Origin: Brevundimonas aveniformis DSM 17977
Lineage (GTDB): Bacteria; Pseudomonadota; Alphaproteobacteria; Caulobacterales; Caulobacteraceae
Reading direction: 5' to 3'
NCBI RefSeq assembly: GCF_000428765.1
Contig: NZ_AUAO01000002.1
Span: 186,001 to 250,000 of the forward strand
DNA length: 64,000 nt
Shown here one piece after another: positions 1-8,672 of the stretch (within the stretch, counting starts at the first letter, position 1; the number at the start of each line of letters is the position of its first letter). A model generated the notes under the pieces. It saw nothing but the letters and a program-made list of their open reading frames with translations. It did no database searches and was not told the origin of the DNA. Both the position numbers and the translations under genes were made by a program.

Positions 1-5
1 TCGCA

Positions 6-551
6 TTGGGTCAGCTCCGAGCCCACAATCGCCGTGACGTGACGGGCGAACGCCTCTTCCGGTTGCTGCGAGATATGCTGCATCGCCCGCAGAATTATCG
101 GAGGCCGAATTCGGAATTCAATTTTGGGCCGAGCTCGTACGTTCCGCCGTTGCCGGGCGAGGAGCTCATGTTCCTGAACCCCCCGGTGTTTCCAGCTAGG
201 CCCTGCGATCAGGATCGATTGCGGGAGCTCGTGCTTGAGCTGGAGGCCTTAGGGGGAGCTACTTCGCGGCTCATCTGGGAAACGGATATCTATTATGCGG
301 CGTCGGCTGACACGCCGCCGCCATTCCTGGTTTTCTCACTACGCGACTTTCATCTAGTGAATGCCGCTCTCATCATGGCCCCTGACGATTACCGTCCAAA
401 TTTCACCAATACCATGCCGACACAATATACCATGCCGACACAATATTCGTTCGGCTGTACGCCTCAGTTTTGGGGAGTGCTGCAGTACTCTGCAGATATA
501 GTTGGCCGACCGTTGCCATATGAACTTTCGTGGGTCCAGCCGTATCTCTAA
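6..551 (+). CDS. Hypothetical protein, possibly 5'-truncated by the window
   Basis: An open frame of 181 codons begins at a TTG at base 6, and the frame is open to the window edge, so the true start may lie outside. I recognise no family. The protein has many Pro, Tyr and Phe residues and no obvious signal peptide or membrane segment. Near the C-terminus the hexapeptide TMPTQY occurs twice because of an 18-bp tandem repeat. Base composition looks less GC-rich than the flagellar genes that follow. With the neighbouring toxin-antitoxin pair this suggests accessory DNA (inference). Confidence 0.5.
   Translation: MGQLRAHNRRDVTGERLFRLLRDMLHRPQNYRRPNSEFNFGPSSYVPPLPGEELMFLNPPVFPARPCDQDRLRELVLELEALGGATSRLIWETDIYYAASADTPPPFLVFSLRDFHLVNAALIMAPDDYRPNFTNTMPTQYTMPTQYSFGCTPQFWGVLQYSADIVGRPLPYELSWVQPYL
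411..446 (+). repeat. 18-bp perfect tandem repeat, two copies
   Basis: The unit ACCATGCCGACACAATAT occurs twice head to tail, in frame with the surrounding ORF, so it adds six residues without shifting the frame. It looks like a recent slippage duplication. Confidence 0.9.
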
Positions 552-572
552 CGCGCGTATCCGAGGCTAGGA

Positions 573-650
573 CATCGGGTTGAGGGGCTTATCCGGGAAG
601 GGCTGAGCAGCCGGGTGCCCGGCCGTCGGGTCGAGCCCGAGGGCGACGGG
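573..650 (+). repeat. Dispersed intergenic repeat, family 1, copy A
   Basis: The segment reads approximately CGGGTTGAG, then TCCGGGAAGGGCTGAGC, then GTCGGGTCGAGCCCGAGGG. The reverse complement of bases 8450-8562 has the same blocks in the same order. Both copies lie between genes. The CTCGGG/CCCGAG-type halves can pair, giving a REP-like palindromic character. Confidence 0.65.
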
Positions 651-700
651 GCGGTCTTCCACAAAGTTGATGCGTGATGCGTGATGCGATAAAATGGGCC

Positions 701-928
701 ATGCGAACGACCCTGACCATCGATGATGACGTCCTCGCCGCCGCCCGCGCCATGGCGGAAGCCGAGAACAAGAGCCTGGGCCAGATCGTGTCAGAACTGG
801 CGCGACGCTCGTTGCGCGGGCCGACGAAGGCCGCGACACGCCGAAACGGGCTGACGATCCTGCCGTCGCGAGGCGGGAAGAAGGTGACCCTCGAGCTGGT
901 CAATCAGATCCGCGACGACGTCGAGTGA
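701..928 (+). CDS. vapB: VapB-type antitoxin (ribbon-helix-helix-like)
   Basis: Predicted 75-residue antitoxin whose N-terminus, MRTTLTIDDDVL, is typical of DUF2191/VapB antitoxins that carry a short DNA-binding segment followed by a toxin-neutralising tail. The frame is also open from an ATG at 674, but the family consensus begins at 701. It overlaps the downstream toxin by four bases (GTGA), the usual arrangement for translationally coupled toxin-antitoxin pairs. Such antitoxins normally bind and repress their own promoter, which here would lie in or next to the dispersed repeat just upstream. Confidence 0.8.
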   Translation: MRTTLTIDDDVLAAARAMAEAENKSLGQIVSELARRSLRGPTKAATRRNGLTILPSRGGKKVTLELVNQIRDDVE

Positions 929-1359
929 GGTGTCTGCTCGACGTCAACGTGCTGCTGGCGTTGCTTGATGCCGACCACGTCCACCATGCGACAGCCCACG
1001 TCTGGTTCGAAAGGGAGGGGGCTGCCGGCTTTGCAACCTGCCCCATCGTCGAGAATGGCTTTCTGAGAATCATCAGCCATCCCAAGTACACAAACCCCGT
1101 CACCGGCCCGGACCAGGCGGCTCCACTGCTCGCGGATTTGCGACGGCACCCCGGCCACCAGTTCTGGGCCGACGATATAAGTCTGGCGGGTGCAAGCATC
1201 GTGGCGATCGACCGAATCCGCACGCCCGGTCAGGTGACCGACACCTACCTGTTGGCGCTTGCGGTTTGCAAAGGCGGGCGCCTGGCCACCCTGGACCGCC
1301 GCTTGTCGCCGGATGCGGTGGCCGGCGGCAAGAAGGCGCTGTGTCTGATCGCGCCCTGA
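925..1359 (+). CDS. vapC: VapC-type PIN-domain ribonuclease toxin
   Basis: 144 residues with the acidic residues of a PIN nuclease: D6 in LLDVNVLLAL, E43 in VENGFLRI, D106 in TDTYLLALA and D124 in ATLDRRL. These four normally hold Mg2+ for RNA cleavage. Translation starts at GTG, overlapping the antitoxin stop by four bases. PIN toxins of this group typically cut tRNA or rRNA and are held inactive by the cognate antitoxin; the target here is unknown. Length and motif spacing are complete, so the pair is probably functional. Confidence 0.85.
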   Translation: MRCLLDVNVLLALLDADHVHHATAHVWFEREGAAGFATCPIVENGFLRIISHPKYTNPVTGPDQAAPLLADLRRHPGHQFWADDISLAGASIVAIDRIRTPGQVTDTYLLALAVCKGGRLATLDRRLSPDAVAGGKKALCLIAP

Positions 1360-1378
1360 TCCCCATCCACACGCTTCA

Positions 1379-1385
1379 TTAACCA
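1379..1385 (+). promoter_or_regulatory. CtrA-like half site before fliQ
   Basis: TTAACCA lies 44 bp upstream of the fliQ start. It matches the strong half of the Caulobacterales CtrA box (TTAA-N7-TTAA, often TTAACCAT). The second half is degenerate (GTAG at the expected spacing). Caulobacter fliQ is a CtrA-dependent class II flagellar promoter, so the position fits. Confidence 0.45.
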
Positions 1386-1428
1386 CGCGGTAGGCAAAAC
1401 TCGCCGGGTATCTGAGCGGAGTGAGTGC

Positions 1429-1692
1429 GTGAACGGGGTCGAGGTTCTGGACGTGGGGCGGGATGCCATCTGGCTGACCATCCAGCTGTGCGCGCCGGTG
1501 CTGATTGTGGGCCTGATCGTGGGCGTTCTGATCGGCCTGATGCAGGCCCTGACGCAGATTCAGGAAGCGACGCTGATCTTTGCGCCCAAGATCCTGGCGA
1601 TCTTTGTGGCTCTGGTGCTGTTCCTGCCGTTGATGGGGGCCATGCTGGGCAGCTTCTTCCAGCAGATCGCCGGTCGCATCGCAGGCATGTAG
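1429..1692 (+). CDS. fliQ: Flagellar export gate protein FliQ
   Basis: 87 residues with two hydrophobic helices (roughly residues 17-40 and 50-75) and the characteristic segment GLIVGVLIGLMQALTQIQE. FliQ assembles with FliP and FliR into the export gate of the flagellar type III secretion apparatus in the inner membrane. Start is GTG (MNGVEVLDVG). The stop codon is immediately followed by the fliR ATG, so the genes form one operon with flhB. Confidence 0.96.
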   Translation: MNGVEVLDVGRDAIWLTIQLCAPVLIVGLIVGVLIGLMQALTQIQEATLIFAPKILAIFVALVLFLPLMGAMLGSFFQQIAGRIAGM

Positions 1693-2454
1693 ATGGAGCC
1701 GTATGCGGCCGCCGATGAGGTCTGGCGCGCGGCCCTGGTGTTCGCGCGGATTGGGGCCATCGTCCTTCTGATCCCCGGCATCGGCGAAAGCTATGTGCCG
1801 CCGCGCATCCGATTGTCGTTTGCCCTGCTGGTGACCCTGGCCCTGACGCCGGTGGTCAGTGAGGCCATGCCCGGCCTGCCGGCGACGATCAGTGGTATCG
1901 CCGGCTGGCTCATTCGCGAGATCATCGTCGGGCTGATGATCGGCTCGGTGTTGCGGCTGTTCCTGTCGGCCCTGGGGGTGGCGGGAGAGATTGTGTCGTT
2001 GCAGACGACGCTGAGCTTCGCCCAGACGGCCAATCCGCTTCAGGCCCAGCCGGGGACGACCCTGGCGGCGTTTCTGACGCTGTTGGGTGTGGTGCTGGTG
2101 TTCGCCACCAATCTGCATCACCTGTTCATTGCGGCGATGGTCGGCAGCTATGATGTGATCCGTCCGACCGGGCCGCTGATCTATCAGGACGCGACGGAGC
2201 TGATCCTTCGGACGGTGGCGGATTCGTTTGCCCTGGGGGTCCAGCTTTCAGCGCCTGTTCTGGTGTTTGCCCTGATCTTCAACCTGGCGACGGGACTGGT
2301 TGGACGGGTGATGCCGCAGTTCCAGATCTTCTTTGCCGCAACGCCCCTGAACGTCTTGCTGGGCCTGTCGGTCTTCGCCCTGTCGCTGGGCGTTCTGGGC
2401 ATGGTCTTTATCGACCGCTACCGCGCGGTGGCGTCCTTCTTTTCGGGTGGCTAG
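1693..2454 (+). CDS. fliR: Flagellar export gate protein FliR
   Basis: 253 residues, strongly hydrophobic throughout with about six membrane segments and the FliR-typical LSFAQTANP region. It completes the FliPQR export gate. The ATG directly abuts the fliQ stop and the gene ends three bases before flhB, so translational coupling is likely. Length is normal for the family. Confidence 0.96.
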   Translation: MEPYAAADEVWRAALVFARIGAIVLLIPGIGESYVPPRIRLSFALLVTLALTPVVSEAMPGLPATISGIAGWLIREIIVGLMIGSVLRLFLSALGVAGEIVSLQTTLSFAQTANPLQAQPGTTLAAFLTLLGVVLVFATNLHHLFIAAMVGSYDVIRPTGPLIYQDATELILRTVADSFALGVQLSAPVLVFALIFNLATGLVGRVMPQFQIFFAATPLNVLLGLSVFALSLGVLGMVFIDRYRAVASFFSGG

Positions 2455-2457
2455 CGC

Positions 2458-3537
2458 ATGGCCGAAGACCAGGACAAGGCCTCAAAAACAGAAGAGGCAA
2501 CACCCCGCAAGTTAGAGGAAGCGCGCAAGAAGGGGGATGTCGCCAAGACCCAGGACCTGGCCTCGGTCATGGCTCTGGCGGCGGCGATTGCGGTGATCCT
2601 GTGGGGCGGGGCCTGGCTGTCGATCAACCTGGCTGAATCGCTGGTGCCGTTCATCGCCAATCCCCACGAGATGGTCGGAACGCTGGAGGCCGGGGGCGGC
2701 ACCGAGATCGCCCGCTTTGCCCTGACGGCCCTGGCCCCGGCCATCGGCATGGTCATGGCCGCGACCATGGTGGCGGGAGCCGGCGGCAATATTGTCCAAT
2801 CCGGCTTTCTGTGGACGACCGAAAAGCTGAAACCGGAGTGGTCGCGGGTGTCGCCGTTGAAGGGCTTTGGCCGGATCTTCGGACCCGACGGCGTGGCCCA
2901 GTTCGTCAAGACCTTCCTCAAGGTGCTGGCGACCGGCGCGATTGCCTGGATGGTGCTCAAGCCGCACGCTGCCGAGTTTGCCGGCATGTCCGCCATGGCC
3001 CCGGCCGCCATCTTGCCGGCGGCGATGAAGATCGCGGGATCGTTGATGGTCGGCATTCTGTCGCTGCTGGCGGTCGTGGCCGGCGTCGACTGGCTGTGGC
3101 AGCGGCAACGCTTTGCCGAGAAGATGCGCATGAGCCGCGAGGAGCTGAAGGAAGACTTCAAACAGTCCGAGGGCGATCCCCACGTGAAGGCCCGCCAGCG
3201 GCAGATCCGTATCGAGCGGTCGCGGCGGAGGATGATGGCGGCGGTGCCGGAGGCGACGGTGGTGATCATGAACCCGACCCACTTCGCCGTGGCGCTGAAA
3301 TATGAGGCGGGCGAGACGCCGGCTCCGATGTGCGTGGCCAAGGGCGTCGATACCCTGGCCCTGCGGATTCGTGCCGTGGCCGAGGAAGCCGGGGTGCCGG
3401 TGATCGAGGACGCGCCGCTGGCCCGGGCGCTCTATGCCACGGTCGACGTCGACCAGACGATCCCGCGCGCCCACTATGAGGCGGTGGCCAAGGTTCTGGG
3501 CTTTGTTCTGGGCACGGGGCGCAAGCGCGTTCGATGA
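2458..3537 (+). CDS. flhB: Flagellar export switch protein FlhB
   Basis: 359 residues. The N-terminus is cytoplasmic and charged (DKASKTEEATPRKLEEARKKG), followed by four membrane segments and a C-terminal cytoplasmic domain with the autocleavage motif NPTH at residues 272-275 (NPTHFAVALKY). Cleavage between N and P switches export specificity from rod/hook to filament substrates. Third gene of the fliQ-fliR-flhB operon, directly followed by cckA as in Caulobacter. Confidence 0.97.
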   Translation: MAEDQDKASKTEEATPRKLEEARKKGDVAKTQDLASVMALAAAIAVILWGGAWLSINLAESLVPFIANPHEMVGTLEAGGGTEIARFALTALAPAIGMVMAATMVAGAGGNIVQSGFLWTTEKLKPEWSRVSPLKGFGRIFGPDGVAQFVKTFLKVLATGAIAWMVLKPHAAEFAGMSAMAPAAILPAAMKIAGSLMVGILSLLAVVAGVDWLWQRQRFAEKMRMSREELKEDFKQSEGDPHVKARQRQIRIERSRRRMMAAVPEATVVIMNPTHFAVALKYEAGETPAPMCVAKGVDTLALRIRAVAEEAGVPVIEDAPLARALYATVDVDQTIPRAHYEAVAKVLGFVLGTGRKRVR

Positions 3538-3573
3538 TAAAGTGCGATGACTGATTCGCTCGGGAGTTCGACA

Positions 3574-5676
3574 ATGAGCCAGGCGACCCAGACGCGGCGT
3601 TTCGATCCGTGGCTTCTGATGGCAGCGCCGCTGTTCATGCTGGCGGTGGCCGCAGCGGCCTACCCGGCGTTCCGGGCCGACCCGACGTCGACGCCGGGGA
3701 TTATCCTGTTGGTGGGCCTGACCGTGACCGCCGTGGTGGGGCTTTTTGCCTTTGGGCGCGTGTCAGATGTGACGCCGCATCTGGAAGCGGATGACCTGCT
3801 GGGCGCGCTGGAAGAGCCCTCGGCGGTGGTCAGCCCCGATGGCCGTGTTCTGGCGGGGAACCCCGGATGGAAGGCGGCGGCTGCGGGCGTGCGTCGGTTG
3901 CCGCGAGGCCGGGCGGCCCCAGGTCTGTATCAGGCGTTCGCCGAAGCGCGCGAGGGCCGGACCGGGCGGGCCTCAGCCCGGCTGGAGGGGCAGGACTGGG
4001 AGCTGCTGGTGTCCTGGGCGGGGGCGGAACGCTATCTGGTGCGCGTGGCCCCTGAGGCGGTGCTGGCCCCCGAACTGGCCGTTCAGGCGATCGAGCCGAT
4101 CCGCGCGATGGATACTGCGGGGCAGAGGGCGGCGGCAGCCGGGGCTCCGTTCGGCTCGGCGGTCGTGCGCGGATCCGACCTGTTCGAAGGTGAGGTGGTC
4201 GAGTGCAATGCCGCCCTGCCGGTCTTGTTGGGCGGGCGGGCGCGCCCCAGTGCGCGGCTGATTGATCTTCTGGATTCGAACGGGATCGAAGAGGCGCGCG
4301 ACAAGATCGCCGCCGGGTCGGTCGGGCCGCTGGAGTTGCAGACGCCGGGGCCGGAGGCGCGAACCCTGCACCTGTATATTGCGCCCGAAGACGGCGCGCG
4401 CCGGGTCTGGCTGTTCGATGTGTCGGATCAGAAGGCGCTGGAGCTGCAACTGAACCAGTCGGCCAAGATGCAGGCCATCGGCCAGCTGGCCGGGGGCGTC
4501 GCCCACGACTTCAACAACATCCTCATGGCCATCGAGGGCCAGGTCTATGATCTGATGCTGCGCCATCCCGTCGGGGATGCCTCCTACGGTGGGCTGAACG
4601 AAATCCGTCAGAACGGGGTGCGAGCGGCCGATCTGGTGCGCAAACTGCTGGCGCTGGCGCGCAAGCAGACGGTGCGGCGTGAGCGGTTGGATCTGGGTGA
4701 GCTGATCTCGGAATCGGAGGTCTTCCTGCGCCGCCTGCTGCGCGAGGATGTGAAGCTGGAAACCGACTATGGGCGCGACCTGCCCGAGGTGATGCTGGAT
4801 CGCAGCCAGTTCGAAACGGCGGTGATGAACCTGGTGGTCAATGCCCGCGACGCCATGAAGGGCCATGTCGGGCCGGGCGAGGGCCGGGTGCGTATCCAGG
4901 TCCGCAAGGTTGACAGCCAGACGGCGCGCGCCGGTGGCTGGCTGGATGCGCCGGGTGACGACATTGCCCTGATCGAGGTGTCGGACAACGGGCCGGGCGT
5001 TCCGGTCGAGCTGAAGACCAAGGTGTTCGAGCCCTTCTTCACGACCAAGGCCGTCGGCGAGGGGACGGGCATGGGACTGGCCTCGGTCTATGGCATCGTC
5101 GATCAGTCCGGCGGGCACATCGTGCTGGCAGACGGGGAGGCGGGCGGCGCTGTGTTCCGTATCTACCTGCCCGCAGCCAAGGCCCGGACCGAAGAGGAGG
5201 TGGCGGCCAAGCCGGCCGCCAAGGCCCCGCGCCAGCCGCGCGACCTGTCGGGCGCCGGGCGCATCCTGTTTGCGGAGGACGAAGGTTCGGTGCGCCTGAT
5301 CACCGCCAAGCTGCTGCGCGCGCGCGGCTATGAGGTGATCGAGGCCGAGAACGGCGAAGAGGCCCTGGCTCTCGCTGAGGCCAACGCCGGCAAGATTGAT
5401 ATGCTGGTGTCGGACGTGATCATGCCGGACATGGACGGGCCGGGCCTGTTGCGCCACGCCCGGCCGTTCCTGGGCGATATCCCGGTGCTGTTCATCTCGG
5501 GCTATGCGGAGGCCGAGTTCTCGGACCTCTTGGAGGGCGAGGCCAATGTCGCCTTCCTCGCCAAGCCGATCAGCATTCCGACCCTGGCGGGCAAGATCAA
5601 GGAACTGCTGCGGCCCGAGGCTGAGGCGGTGGCCGAGCCCGAGGTCGCTTCTGCCCAGGAAACAACGGCGGCCTGA
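3574..5676 (+). CDS. cckA: Hybrid histidine kinase/phosphatase CckA
   Basis: Predicted cell-cycle kinase CckA, the master kinase/phosphatase of the ChpT-CtrA/CpdR phosphorelay. Two membrane helices lie near the N-terminus, followed by PAS-like sensing regions and a DHp helix with VAHDFNNIL (His311 from this start). The HATPase domain has N, DNGPG and [13 protein letters not shown] motifs, and a receiver domain carries the acceptor Asp614 in [11 protein letters not shown]. Synteny with fliQ-fliR-flhB matches Caulobacter. I prefer the ATG at 3574 because GGGAG sits eight bases upstream; the frame is also open from 3547. The long Ala/Glu-rich tail after the receiver is not conserved. Confidence 0.95.
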   Translation: MSQATQTRRFDPWLLMAAPLFMLAVAAAAYPAFRADPTSTPGIILLVGLTVTAVVGLFAFGRVSDVTPHLEADDLLGALEEPSAVVSPDGRVLAGNPGWKAAAAGVRRLPRGRAAPGLYQAFAEAREGRTGRASARLEGQDWELLVSWAGAERYLVRVAPEAVLAPELAVQAIEPIRAMDTAGQRAAAAGAPFGSAVVRGSDLFEGEVVECNAALPVLLGGRARPSARLIDLLDSNGIEEARDKIAAGSVGPLELQTPGPEARTLHLYIAPEDGARRVWLFDVSDQKALELQLNQSAKMQAIGQLAGGVAHDFNNILMAIEGQVYDLMLRHPVGDASYGGLNEIRQNGVRAADLVRKLLALARKQTVRRERLDLGELISESEVFLRRLLREDVKLETDYGRDLPEVMLDRSQFETAVMNLVVNARDAMKGHVGPGEGRVRIQVRKVDSQTARAGGWLDAPGDDIALIEVSDNGPGVPVELKTKVFEPFFTTKAVGEGTGMGLASVYGIVDQSGGHIVLADGEAGGAVFRIYLPAAKARTEEEVAAKPAAKAPRQPRDLSGAGRILFAEDEGSVRLITAKLLRARGYEVIEAENGEEALALAEANAGKIDMLVSDVIMPDMDGPGLLRHARPFLGDIPVLFISGYAEAEFSDLLEGEANVAFLAKPISIPTLAGKIKELLRPEAEAVAEPEVASAQETTAA

Positions 5677-5751
5677 ATCGCCGGATCGAGACGGGCGACA
5701 GAGCGCCAAGGCCGCGCTAGGCTTGTCTCGAATAGTGTTCGGGAGCCCCTC

Positions 5752-7386
5752 ATGCGTTCATCCATCCTTGCCCTGATTGTCGCCCTCAGTGTGCCGGGGG
5801 CCGCCCTGGCCCAGGAGATTGATCCCGTCCGGCTGAACGATCATGTGCGCGAGCTGGCGTCGGATGCTCTGGGCGGGCGGGCACCGGCCAGCCCGGATGA
5901 GGGTCCGACCACGGACTATATCGCCCATCAGTTTCGGCTGATGGGGCTGGAACCCGGCGGCGATGACGGCAGCTATTTCCAGATGGTGCCCCTGTCGCGG
6001 ACGACGCGGAACGGCCCGGCGACGATTTCGGTTCAGGGAGCCGATGGCTGGACCCGCGCCCTGGAATGGGGGCCGGATCTGGTGATGACCTCGGATCGGC
6101 CGGTTGAGCGGATCACCGTCACCGATGCGCCGCTGGTTTTCGTGGGCTACGGCGTGGATGCACCCGAGCGTGGCTGGAATGATTTCGGCGATGTCGATCT
6201 GACCGGCAAGATCATGGTGGTGATCGTCAATGACCCCGACTTTCAGGCCCCCGAGGGCCATCCGGTCGCCGGGCGGTTCGACGGCCCGGCGATGACCTAC
6301 TACGGGCGCTGGGTCTATAAATTTGCCGAGGCGGCGCGGCGGGGGGCCGCCGGCGTGCTGGTTATCCATGACACGCCCGGTGCCGGCTATCCGTGGACCA
6401 CGGTGGTGAGTGGGGCGAGCGCCCCGCGCTTTGACATTGTGCGTCAGGACTGGGCGGCGGAACGGGTGCCGTTCCAAGGCTGGATCCAGGGGGATGTGGC
6501 CACCGAACTGTTCGCGCGGGCCGGGCTGGACCTGGCGGCCCTGCGTGAGACGGCGCGCACCGATGCCTTTGAGCCGGTCGAGCTGACGGGGCTGACGATG
6601 TCGGTGGATTTCGCCCAGACGGCGGATCGGGTCGAGAGCCGCAATGTGGTGGCGGTGCTGCCCGGGGCCGGGCACCCGGACGAGACGGTCATGTTCGGGG
6701 CGCACTGGGACGCCTATGGGCGTGGTCCTGCCAACGCAGAGGGCGACGACATCTACAATGGGGCGGTCGACAATGCGACGGGCGTGGCGGGTATCCTGGA
6801 GCTGGCGCGGGTGTTCGCCGAGGGGCCACGCCCGGATCGCAGCCTGATGTTCGTGTCGTGGACGGCGGAGGAATCCGGCCTCCTGGGGGCCTATCACTAT
6901 GCCGCCCACCCGCTGCGGCCGCTGGAAACGACCGTGGCCAATCTGAACCTGGATTCCCTGCTGCCGGGGGCCGAGGTGACGCCCGAGGTGGTGGTCATCG
7001 GCATGGGCAAGAATACGCTCGACGGTCTGTTGGCCCCCTATGCCGAGGTGGAGGGGCGCACCCTGATCAACGACCCGGCTCCGCAGGCGGGTGGCTTCTA
7101 TCGGTCGGACCATTTTCCGCTGGCGCTGCGAGGGGTGCCGGCCCTGTTCGCGGCGGCGGGCTTTACCGGGGCCAGCCCCCAGAGCGCGGACTATGTCGCC
7201 CACCGCTATCACCAGCCGACCGACGCCTGGGATGCGACGTGGACGATGGACGCGGCGGCCCAGGACCTGGACCTGCTGTATCGGGTGGCGCGTGACCTGG
7301 CCAACAGCCGGGCCTGGCCGGAATGGAACGAAGGGACCGAGTTCCGGGCCGTGCGGGAGGAAAGTCGGGGTCAGCGCGCCGACTGA
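5752..7386 (+). CDS. Exported M28-family zinc metallopeptidase
   Basis: 544 residues with a clear signal peptide (MRSSILALIVALSVPGAALA-Q). The M28 zinc site is complete: H318 and D320 in GAHWDAYG, D340 in AVDNATG, catalytic E373/E374 in TAEESGLLG, D401 in LNLDSL and H454 in SDHFPL. The middle part (about residues 130-260) resembles a protease-associated domain insertion. Likely a periplasmic aminopeptidase. The 3' end overlaps the convergent deacetylase gene by 16 bases. Confidence 0.9.
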   Translation: MRSSILALIVALSVPGAALAQEIDPVRLNDHVRELASDALGGRAPASPDEGPTTDYIAHQFRLMGLEPGGDDGSYFQMVPLSRTTRNGPATISVQGADGWTRALEWGPDLVMTSDRPVERITVTDAPLVFVGYGVDAPERGWNDFGDVDLTGKIMVVIVNDPDFQAPEGHPVAGRFDGPAMTYYGRWVYKFAEAARRGAAGVLVIHDTPGAGYPWTTVVSGASAPRFDIVRQDWAAERVPFQGWIQGDVATELFARAGLDLAALRETARTDAFEPVELTGLTMSVDFAQTADRVESRNVVAVLPGAGHPDETVMFGAHWDAYGRGPANAEGDDIYNGAVDNATGVAGILELARVFAEGPRPDRSLMFVSWTAEESGLLGAYHYAAHPLRPLETTVANLNLDSLLPGAEVTPEVVVIGMGKNTLDGLLAPYAEVEGRTLINDPAPQAGGFYRSDHFPLALRGVPALFAAAGFTGASPQSADYVAHRYHQPTDAWDATWTMDAAAQDLDLLYRVARDLANSRAWPEWNEGTEFRAVREESRGQRAD

Positions 7387-8264
7387 GGCGGGGTCGTCAG
7401 CGGGGCCGGTTGCGTGGGTCGCGCCGAGATCCGCACGAAGCGATAGCCGCGCCGGTTCAAGTCATCGAGCAGGCCCGGCAAGGCCTCGACCGTGCGGGGG
7501 TGGATCTGGTGCAGGATCAGGGTGCCGCCGTTTGTGGCCTCCAGATTGGCGACGGCGCGCCTGTGAACCTCGGCGGCGCTGATCTGCTTCCAGTCATCGG
7601 CGTCGGCCTCGGCCCCGACAACGATGATGCCCTCGCGGTCGAGCCAGGCGCGCAGGCGCGGATTGTCGTCCAGGCCCGGAAACCGGAAGAAGGGCTCGGC
7701 CACACCGGGCGCTGCCGCCGCGTTCAGGGAGACGAAACCACGATGGATCTGGGCCTGGCCGGCTTCATCAGACCAGCGGGACAGGTTCATCGGATGGGAC
7801 CAGCTGTGGCTGGCGACGCCGTGGCCGCGGCGGATGGCCTCGCGGACCAGTTCGGGGCGTTGCTCGATCATGGTGCCGACATGGAAAAAGACCGCCTGGA
7901 TGCAGCGTTCCTCAAGAATGTCGAAAACGCGCTGGTCACCCCGGGTGCCGGGCCAGGGGCCGTCATCGAAGGTGAGGGCGACCGTGTGCGGCGGCAGCGG
8001 CGTGCGCGGGTACTGGATATCGCCATAGCCGGCTGCGGACGGTGCGAGCACGATGACCTCGGTATGGGCGGGATAGGCCGGGTTTGTCGGGCAGGGGCCG
8101 CCCGGATCGAAGGGCGGTGGCGTGGCCGGGGCCGGCTCCGTCGCGGCCGGGGTGACGGGGAGGGGGGCGGAAGATGCGCCGGATGGGTCGATGCCGGAGG
8201 TTGCGCCCGCGCCCAGACCATAGCCGAACGCCACCGTACACATCATCAGGACGAGCCGCCGCAT
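7371..8264 (-). CDS. Polysaccharide deacetylase (NodB domain), exported
   Basis: 297 residues with an N-terminal signal-like helix, a Pro/Ala-rich linker to about residue 60, then a NodB homology domain: TFDDGPWP (D100, D101) and HSWSHP (H153, H157), the metal and catalytic residues of carbohydrate esterase family 4. Such enzymes remove N-acetyl groups from peptidoglycan, chitooligosaccharides or exopolysaccharide. The substrate cannot be read from sequence, and no polysaccharide gene is adjacent. Convergent with, and overlapping, the M28 peptidase. Confidence 0.88.
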   Translation of the reverse strand: MRRLVLMMCTVAFGYGLGAGATSGIDPSGASSAPLPVTPAATEPAPATPPPFDPGGPCPTNPAYPAHTEVIVLAPSAAGYGDIQYPRTPLPPHTVALTFDDGPWPGTRGDQRVFDILEERCIQAVFFHVGTMIEQRPELVREAIRRGHGVASHSWSHPMNLSRWSDEAGQAQIHRGFVSLNAAAAPGVAEPFFRFPGLDDNPRLRAWLDREGIIVVGAEADADDWKQISAAEVHRRAVANLEATNGGTLILHQIHPRTVEALPGLLDDLNRRGYRFVRISARPTQPAPLTTPPQSAR

Positions 8265-8672
8265 TCAGCGCGCCCCCGTGCTCGGGCGCACTGACGCCGG
8301 CACCCGAATGGTGCGTGGACGCCCCGCGACTGGCATGACGATGTCCCCTCCGTCCCGCCGATTAAGGTTACCTTGAGCCAGGGGATCGCCCCTGTCGCGC
8401 CAATTCGCGTGAGGAGAGGCGTGGGACGACGAGGTTCGCCCTATCTCCACCTCGTCACCCTCGGGCTTGACCCGAGGGTCGCAGGGGCCGCGGCTCAGCT
8501 CTTCCCGGACAGGACGCTCAACCCGACGTCCGATCCTCGGGTCGAGCCCGAGGATGACGAACAGAGATGTTCGCTATTTGTTCCTGACTGTCAAGGACGA
8601 GACGCGGATGTAGCTTATCGCCCCAATCCCGCCGGGCTTGACCCGTAACGGCGGGCGCGAGAGTTGAGACGA
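8265..8672. other. Intergenic region with divergent promoters and a dispersed repeat
   Basis: About 400 bases without a credible gene. The left part should hold the deacetylase promoter and the right part the promoter for the serine hydrolase. The middle is taken up by a dispersed repeat. Short open frames here (61 and 91 codons) have no ribosome site or recognisable protein character. Confidence 0.6.
8450..8562 (-). repeat. Dispersed intergenic repeat, family 1, copy B
   Basis: Inverse-orientation relative of bases 573-650. The outer parts, CACCCTCGGGCTTGACCCG and CTCGGGTCGAGCCCGAGGATG, form an imperfect inverted repeat around a GC-rich centre that contains the shared AGCTCTTCCCGGACAGG-type block. 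No coding potential. Confidence 0.7.

Noticed and set aside
904..2121. 405-codon minus-strand frame across vapC, fliQ and fliR
   Set aside because: It is antisense to three well-supported genes, rich in Gln/His/Arg/Gly as expected for a high-GC shadow frame, and matches no family.
8265..8450. 61-codon minus-strand ORF upstream of the deacetylase
   Set aside because: No ribosome site or conserved features; it covers promoter DNA and runs up to the repeat.
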